Below are positions 59,339 to 64,000 of a stretch of DNA of 64,000 bases, one piece after another. The stretch comes from Streptomyces sp. NRRL WC-3742 (GTDB lineage Bacteria > Actinomycetota > Actinomycetes > Streptomycetales > Streptomycetaceae): contig NZ_JOCF01000004.1 of NCBI RefSeq assembly GCF_000720635.1, positions 1 to 64,000 on the forward strand, read 5' to 3'. The notes beneath the pieces are model-generated. The model did not search any database. It was not told the DNA's origin and saw only the letters and a list, made by a program, of their open reading frames with translations. The position numbers and the translations under genes were made by a program. How positions within the stretch are numbered: the stretch's first letter is position 1; each line of letters opens with the position of its first letter.

Positions 59339-60427
59339 GTGACTTCGACCACCGTCCCGTCGGCGCGGGACACCGCCCGCCCGGCCCGCACCCTGCGGGC
59401 CGGGCCGCTGGCCCTCGCCCTCGCCGCCGCCCTGACGCTCGCCCTCACCGCCGCCGTCAGCCTCGGCGCCGTCGACATCCCGCCCGCCGAGGTGTGGTCC
59501 GTCATCGCCCGCCGCCTCACCGGACAGGCCCCCGAACCCGGCACCCGCGACCTCATCGTCTGGCAACTGCGCGTACCCCGCGCCCTGTTGGCCGCCCTCG
59601 TCGGCGCCGGACTCGGCCTCGTCGGCACCGCCGTCCAGGCCCTCGTCCGCAACCCGCTCGCCGACCCCTACCTCCTCGGCGTCTCCTCCGGCGCCTCCCT
59701 CGGCGCCGTCGCCGCGATCGTCCTCGGCACCACCCTCGGCCTGCAACTCTCCTTCGGCAGCGCCCTCGGCCTCACCGTCTCCCTCGCCGCCTTCGCCGGC
59801 GCCCTCGGCGCGTTCACCCTCGTCTGGCTGGTCGCCCGGCGCGGCGGAGGCTTCAACCCGCTGCGCCTGGTCCTCGCGGGCATCGGCATCGCCCAGTTCC
59901 TCGGCGGCCTCACCAGCTACCTCGTCCTCCAGACCCGCGACGAACAGCAGACCAGAGGCGTCCTGTTCTGGCTCATGGGCAGCCTCGGCGGCGCCGTCTG
60001 GGCCCAACTCGCCGTCCCCGCCGTCGCGGTGGCACTCGGTCTCGGCCTCCTCCAGGCCCGCGCCCGGGGCCTCAACGCCGCCCTCATGGGCGACGAGACC
60101 GCCGCCGGACTCGGCGTGGACGTCACCCGGCTGCGCCGCGAGGTCTTCGTCGTCACCAGCGTCCTCACCGGTGTACTCGTCGCCGTCTCCGGAGCGATCG
60201 GCTTCGTCGGCCTGATGGTGCCGCACGTGTGCCGGCTGCTCGTCGGCGGCGACCACCGGCGCCTGCTGCCCCTGTCCGCCCTCACCGGCGCCCTCCTGCT
60301 CGTCGTCGTCGACACGGCCGCCCGCACCGTCCTCGACGGCCAGGAACTGCCCATCGGCGTCGTCACCGCCGTCCTCGGCGCCCCCACCCTGCTCTACCTG
60401 CTCGACCGACGACTGGAGCGCGCGTGA
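59339..60427 (+). CDS. FecCD-family ABC permease
   Basis: 362 residues with a GTG start four bases after the binding-protein stop. It has the FecCD features WQLRVPRALLAALVGAGLGLVGTAVQALVRNPLADPYLLGVSSGASLGA near residue 78 and IGFVGLMVPHVCRLLVGGDHRRLLP near 285. About nine hydrophobic segments are visible. A single-copy FecCD protein would work as a homodimer, unlike the fused permease at 34711. Confidence 0.92.
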   Translation: MTSTTVPSARDTARPARTLRAGPLALALAAALTLALTAAVSLGAVDIPPAEVWSVIARRLTGQAPEPGTRDLIVWQLRVPRALLAALVGAGLGLVGTAVQALVRNPLADPYLLGVSSGASLGAVAAIVLGTTLGLQLSFGSALGLTVSLAAFAGALGAFTLVWLVARRGGGFNPLRLVLAGIGIAQFLGGLTSYLVLQTRDEQQTRGVLFWLMGSLGGAVWAQLAVPAVAVALGLGLLQARARGLNAALMGDETAAGLGVDVTRLRREVFVVTSVLTGVLVAVSGAIGFVGLMVPHVCRLLVGGDHRRLLPLSALTGALLLVVVDTAARTVLDGQELPIGVVTAVLGAPTLLYLLDRRLERA

Positions 60428-61257
60428 GGATCGCCCTCGAGGACCTGAGCGTCACCCTGGCCGGACGCCGGGTCGTCGCCGGAGTGCACCTCGTCGCCGA
60501 GGAGGGCGAGATCGCCGGACTCGTCGGACCCAACGGCAGCGGCAAGTCCAGCCTGCTGCGCACCGTCTACCGGCACCTGCGGCCCAGCGCCGGACGCGTC
60601 CTGCTCGACGGGCGCGACCTCGCCGGGCTGCGCCCCGCGCAGTCCGCCCGGCACATCGCCGCACTGCCACAGGAACGCGGCGGGGACTTCGAGTTGAGCG
60701 TGCGCGAGGTCGTCGCGATGGGACGCACCCCTTACAAGGGCGCCTTCGCCGCCGACGACGCCGAGGACCGCGCCGTCACCGCCGAGGCACTGGAACGCGT
60801 CGGCCTGACGGCGGCCGCCGACCGCCGCTTCGCCCGGCTCTCCGGCGGTGAACGGCAACGGGCCCTGCTCGCCCGGGCCCTCGCCCAGCAGCCGGACGTG
60901 CTCGTCCTGGACGAGCCGACCAACCACCTCGACGTCCGCCACCAGGTCGAACTCCTCGCCCTGCTGCGGCAGCAGCGCCGCACCACCCTGGTCGCCCTGC
61001 ACGACCTCAACGCGGCCGCCTCCGTCTGCGACCGGCTCCACGTGCTGCACGAGGGGGCGCTGGTCGCCTCCGGGGCGCCGCGCGAGGTCCTGACGGCGGA
61101 GCTGCTCGCCGAGGTCTTCGGCGTCCGGGCGGCCGTGGTCGAACACCCGCTCACCGGTGACCCGTTGATCGCCTTCGACCACCGCACCCCGGCCACCGCT
61201 CCGGCCACCGACCCGGCCACCGCTCCGGTGCGGCAGTGCGGCGGCGTCGCGCTCTGA
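60424..61257 (+). CDS. FecE/BtuD-type ABC transporter ATPase
   Basis: 277 residues with a GTG start overlapping the permease stop by four bases. Walker A LVGPNGSGKSS is near residue 33, the iron/cobalamin-type segment AMGRTPYKG near 100, the signature LSGGERQRALLARAL near 139, Walker B VLVLDEPTNHLD near 158 and the H-loop VALHD near 194. The tail has a TAPATDPATAP low-complexity repeat. It is the third gene of the importer operon. Confidence 0.93.
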   Translation: MRIALEDLSVTLAGRRVVAGVHLVAEEGEIAGLVGPNGSGKSSLLRTVYRHLRPSAGRVLLDGRDLAGLRPAQSARHIAALPQERGGDFELSVREVVAMGRTPYKGAFAADDAEDRAVTAEALERVGLTAAADRRFARLSGGERQRALLARALAQQPDVLVLDEPTNHLDVRHQVELLALLRQQRRTTLVALHDLNAAASVCDRLHVLHEGALVASGAPREVLTAELLAEVFGVRAAVVEHPLTGDPLIAFDHRTPATAPATDPATAPVRQCGGVAL

Positions 61258-61329
61258 CGGGCTCGGTTCTGGTTCCGGTGGGGCGGCGGGTGAACGGTTC
61301 TCGTTCGCCCGGCGCCCCTTTCGTGTGGC

Positions 61330-61402
61330 CGTATTCGACTCAGAGCTCGGCTCGGAACTCAGCTCGGAACTCAGCTCAGGATTTAGTTCAGAATTCAGTT
61401 CG
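61330..61402. repeat. 12-bp tandem repeat array beyond the isocyanide synthase gene
   Basis: Degenerate units near CTCGGAACTCAG run across the 3' end of the PvcA-like gene into the gap between convergent genes. Confidence 0.65.
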
Positions 61403-62395
61403 GAGCGCCTCGAAGTGGCTCGGCCGTCCCTCGCGCAGTACCGGGCGGCCGAGTCGGGCCGCAGTCTCACTGCGCAGCAACTCCCAGCTGTCGTCCGGGC
61501 GGTGCAGGGCGGACGAGTGCCACGGGGTGGTCCAGGCGTCGGCCGCCGCGAGCAGGCGGATGCCGAACTTCGGGGCGCCCACCGGCTGCGGGTGGATCGA
61601 CAGCCGTACGGCGCCCGGGTGCCGCTCGGCGATCAACTCGCCCCAGGCGCGGCTGCGTTGGATCACCCCGTAGGCGCGGCGGCGGCAGTCGCGCTGCAGG
61701 GCGGAGCGGGTGCCGGTGAAGCCGGCGGTGTCCTCGACCAGGAAGCGGGTGATGCCGAGGTAGAGCCGCCTGGTCTCCTCGTCGCCCACCACCTGCTCGC
61801 GCAGCCGCTCCAGGCTCGGGGCGTAACGGGCGTGCACCCGGGCGCGCTTGTCCTCGTGGGGGAGGTCGCCGAGGACCTCGCGCAGGTCGAAGGTGGCCAG
61901 GTGGCCGAGCCCCTCGCGGCGGATCATGGCGGCCAACTCGTCGGAGTAGGCGTCGATGTGGTCGTCCGGGACGCCGATCAGGTCGCCGAAGACGTGGCCG
62001 TCCGAGCAGATCAGCAGCCGGGCGCCGGGGGAGTGGAGGCGGCCGATCGCGGCGCAGAGCCCGTCGAGGAAGGTCAGCGAGAGGCGCTCGCCCTCGTCGG
62101 GCAGGTGGCCCAGGACCTTGGCCGGGTTGGGGGACTTGCAGGGGAAGCCGGGCAGGGTGAGGAGGATCGGCTCGCCGGCGCGGACGAAGGCGGCGATCCG
62201 CGCGAGCTGCAGCGGGAAGTGCTCGGGACGGGCCTGCGCCCCGGGGTCACTGGCGCGCCGGTGGGGCAGCAGCAGGGCGAGGACGCGGGCGGCGAGGCGC
62301 ATCGGCTCGTCGGGGCGGTCGGCGGGGTCGGGGCGGGCGGGGATCGCGTCGGGGCGGGTCGGGGCCGGGGGGGTCGGGGCGGTGGCGAGGGGCAT
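61388..62395 (-). CDS. PvcA/DIT1-family isocyanide synthase
   Basis: 335 residues; ATG start. It matches the DIT1/PvcA/IsnA family: LLTLPGFPCKSPNPAKVLGHLPD near residue 77, LLICSDGHVFGDLIGVPDDHIDAYSDEL near residue 126, and the C-terminal RLSIHPQPVGAPKFGIRLL near residue 272. Such enzymes convert the amino group of tyrosine, tryptophan or another amino acid to an isonitrile with ribulose-5-phosphate as carbon donor. The usual partner is a Fe/2-oxoglutarate oxygenase or a P450; here a P450 lies 49 bases upstream on the same strand. An N-terminal Pro/Ala-rich extension of about 30 residues looks dispensable. Confidence 0.9.
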   Translation of the reverse strand: MPLATAPTPPAPTRPDAIPARPDPADRPDEPMRLAARVLALLLPHRRASDPGAQARPEHFPLQLARIAAFVRAGEPILLTLPGFPCKSPNPAKVLGHLPDEGERLSLTFLDGLCAAIGRLHSPGARLLICSDGHVFGDLIGVPDDHIDAYSDELAAMIRREGLGHLATFDLREVLGDLPHEDKRARVHARYAPSLERLREQVVGDEETRRLYLGITRFLVEDTAGFTGTRSALQRDCRRRAYGVIQRSRAWGELIAERHPGAVRLSIHPQPVGAPKFGIRLLAAADAWTTPWHSSALHRPDDSWELLRSETAARLGRPVLREGRPSHFEALRTEF

Positions 62396-62444
62396 GGTGT
62401 GTGGGGTCCTTCGGGATGGTCTTTACGGGAGGGGGCTGTCGGCG

Positions 62445-63788
62445 TCAGCGGCGCCGGTCGTACGCGACGGGGAGCCGGTCGACACCCCGCGCCAGGACGG
62501 CGGGGATCCAGGTGAGGTCGTCCAGCCCGTCGCCGGGTTCGGCCGAGGGGCGCAAGCCGGGCAGGCGGGTGAGCAGGGTGGCGACGGCGATCTGGAGTTC
62601 GGCCCGGGCGAGGGCCGCGCCCGGGCAGTAGTGGATGCCGTGGCCGAAGGCCAGATGGGCGTTGGGGGTGCGGTCGAGGTCGAGCCGGTCGGCGTCGGGG
62701 AACCGGGTCTCGTCGCGGTTGGCGGCGCAGAGCGAGACGATCACCGAGTCCCCGGCGGGGACGGTGGTGCCGAACAGGTCGGAGTCCTCGGCGAAGAACC
62801 GCCAGGTGGTGAGCTCGAACGCGGCGTCGTGGCGCAGCAGTTCCTCCACCGCCCGGGCGAGCGCGCCGTCGCCGCCGTCCGGCCCGTTTTCCAACCGCTG
62901 GCGCAGGCTCGCGAGTTGGGCGGGGTGGCGCAGCAAAGTGACCAGCATGGTGGTGATCTGGTTGGTGACCGGCTCCTGGCCCGCGACCAGCAGCTGGAAG
63001 ACCATCGAGTCGAGCTCGGCGCGGCTCAACTCGCCTTCGTCGTGGGCCTCGACGAGTCGGCCGAGCAGGTCCTCACCGGCCGTCCAGCCGGGTTCGGCGC
63101 GGTCGGCGCGGTCGATGCGGTCGGCGCGCTTGCGGGCGACCACCTCGGCGATGTACGTCTGAAGGCCCCGCAGCCGCGCCTCGTACGCGGGCCGGGCGGG
63201 GTCGTTCGGGCCGACCGGCTGGACGACCTTGCCCCAGTCGCGGTCGAAGCGCGCCGCCAACCCGGCGGGCAGGCCGATGACTTCGGCGAGCACCCGGAAG
63301 GGGTAGTGGGCGGCGAACCCGGCGACCAGGTCGGCGCCGCCGTCGGCGGGCAGGGCGTCCACCAGCTCGTCCGCGAGACGCTGCAGTCGCGGTCGCAGGG
63401 CCTCCACCCGGCGCGGGGCGAAGGCGTCCAGCACGAGGCGGCGCATGGACGTGTGCTTGGGCGGGTCCTGGTGCAGGAGGTGGACCTGCAGTTCGGAGTG
63501 CTGCGGCTCGGGCATGATCGACGCCAGCGCGCGCCAGTTCGCGTTCCCCAGCGCGTGGTTCTTGCCCAGGCGCGGGTCGTTGAGGGCCGCGTGGGCGGCC
63601 TGGTGGCCGGTGACCAGCCAGGCGTGGATGCCGCTGGGGAACTCCACCCGGTGCACGGGACCGGCCTCGCGCAGCCGCCGGTAGAGCGGGTACGGGTCGC
63701 GCTTGTACTCCGCACCGTACAGCGGCACGGGATCGGCGCCGCCGCCGGTGTACGGGCAGCGCGGGGCCTGGGCGGGATGGTCGTGCAT
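62445..63788 (-). CDS. Cytochrome P450
   Basis: 447 residues with GGAGGAG upstream. It is an actinobacterial CYP of the CYP105/107-like group: I-helix QLLVAGQEPVTNQI near residue 268, K-helix AVEELLRHD near 312, and the heme-Cys loop HLAFGHGIHYCPGA near residue 376. The conserved acid-alcohol pair of the I-helix reads E-P instead of E-T, which is rare and often goes with substrate-assisted or coupling chemistry. It probably oxidises or cross-couples the product of the neighbouring isocyanide synthase. The upstream gene is an MFS permease. Confidence 0.93.
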   Translation of the reverse strand: MHDHPAQAPRCPYTGGGADPVPLYGAEYKRDPYPLYRRLREAGPVHRVEFPSGIHAWLVTGHQAAHAALNDPRLGKNHALGNANWRALASIMPEPQHSELQVHLLHQDPPKHTSMRRLVLDAFAPRRVEALRPRLQRLADELVDALPADGGADLVAGFAAHYPFRVLAEVIGLPAGLAARFDRDWGKVVQPVGPNDPARPAYEARLRGLQTYIAEVVARKRADRIDRADRAEPGWTAGEDLLGRLVEAHDEGELSRAELDSMVFQLLVAGQEPVTNQITTMLVTLLRHPAQLASLRQRLENGPDGGDGALARAVEELLRHDAAFELTTWRFFAEDSDLFGTTVPAGDSVIVSLCAANRDETRFPDADRLDLDRTPNAHLAFGHGIHYCPGAALARAELQIAVATLLTRLPGLRPSAEPGDGLDDLTWIPAVLARGVDRLPVAYDRRR

Positions 63789-63825
63789 GGGGGTGCTCCT
63801 CCGGTACGCGGGGGGTCGGGGCGGG

Positions 63826-63852
63826 TCAGGTGGTCAGGTGGTCAGGTGGTCA
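63826..63852. repeat. 8-bp tandem repeat TCAGGTGG
   Basis: Three copies plus a partial one run across the stop of the MFS gene into the gap before the P450 start; the stop codon itself is part of the repeat. Confidence 0.75.
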
Positions 63853-64000
63853 GGGGCGGGCGCCGGGCGAGCAGCGCGACGGCCGTGGCGGCGAGCAGGG
63901 CGGCGAGGGCCAGGCCCGTACGGGCGGTGGCGGCCGCCGCCGTCGCCGTGGCGAGGGCGGGGCCGAGGGCGAACCCGAGGCTGCGGCACAGCTGGACGGC
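63842..64000 (-). CDS. MFS transporter (C-terminal end)
   Basis: The last 52 codons of a gene running off the right edge. The translation (AVQLCRSLGFALGPALATAT, then LALAALLAATAVALLARRPP) has two hydrophobic segments like the last helices of a drug/H+ antiporter-type MFS protein. It ends 54 bases before the P450 start, so it probably shares the isocyanide-synthase/P450 transcript and may export the product. Confidence 0.6.
   Translation of the reverse strand, partial: AVQLCRSLGFALGPALATATAAAATARTGLALAALLAATAVALLARRPPLTT

Overview
The window is a high-GC actinobacterial chromosome segment, most likely Streptomyces or Kitasatospora. The evidence is the extreme G/C preference at third codon positions, frequent GTG starts with GGAGG-type ribosome sites, many ATGA/GTGA stop-start overlaps, and DmdR/IdeR-type iron boxes close to TTAGGTTAGGCTAACCTAA. 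I saw no rRNA, tRNA, CRISPR array, insertion sequence or replication origin.

Layout. 0-7 kb: a branched-chain amino-acid (Liv-type) ABC importer with a fused LivH-LivM permease. Its livF is separated from livG by an oppositely oriented alpha/beta hydrolase, and its substrate-binding lipoprotein lies divergently with a small companion lipoprotein. 7-15 kb: housekeeping and stress genes: SpoIIE-type phosphatase, MarR regulator with an operator, M48 protease, glycerophosphodiesterase plus MFS permease, a UspA-DUF1876 fusion and a CapA-like lipoprotein. 15-31 kb: an iron-box-controlled catechol siderophore cluster: dhbA, dhbC, dhbE, dhbB, a free-standing aryl carrier protein, half of a degraded adenylation domain, an M20 hydrolase, a 2417-residue two-module NRPS (C-A-T-C-A-T-TE), an MbtH-like protein and an exporter. 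Module 2 reads as threonine and module 1 as a cationic residue, so a cyclic trimeric (2,3-dihydroxybenzoyl-cationic residue-Thr) lactone of the griseobactin type is the best guess. 31-39 kb: an epimerase, a Uma2 protein and a metallo-beta-lactamase-fold hydrolase. These are followed by the uptake side: enterochelin-esterase-like enzyme, double FecCD permease, binding lipoprotein and ATPase around a third iron box.

39-52 kb: the most striking locus is a tightly coupled 12.9-kb operon of five genes: a DUF4132-like protein, a 1735-residue protein of unknown function, a MoxR-type AAA+ ATPase, a DUF5682-vWA fusion protein and a SWIM zinc-finger protein. It resembles the little-studied E. coli yehI/yehL/yehM/yehP/yehQ set. 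Four of the five genes are joined by 4-base overlaps or a 4-base gap.

52-64 kb: a lipase-maturation-factor-like membrane protein, a protein with a very long acidic repeat region, a transglycosylase lipoprotein, a second metal-chelate ABC importer with a divergent binding-like protein that has no signal peptide, and the start of a PvcA/DIT1 isocyanide synthase-P450-MFS cluster that runs off the right edge. A 17-bp palindromic unit recurs at about 12.5 kb and 38.1 kb, on either side of most of the siderophore region.
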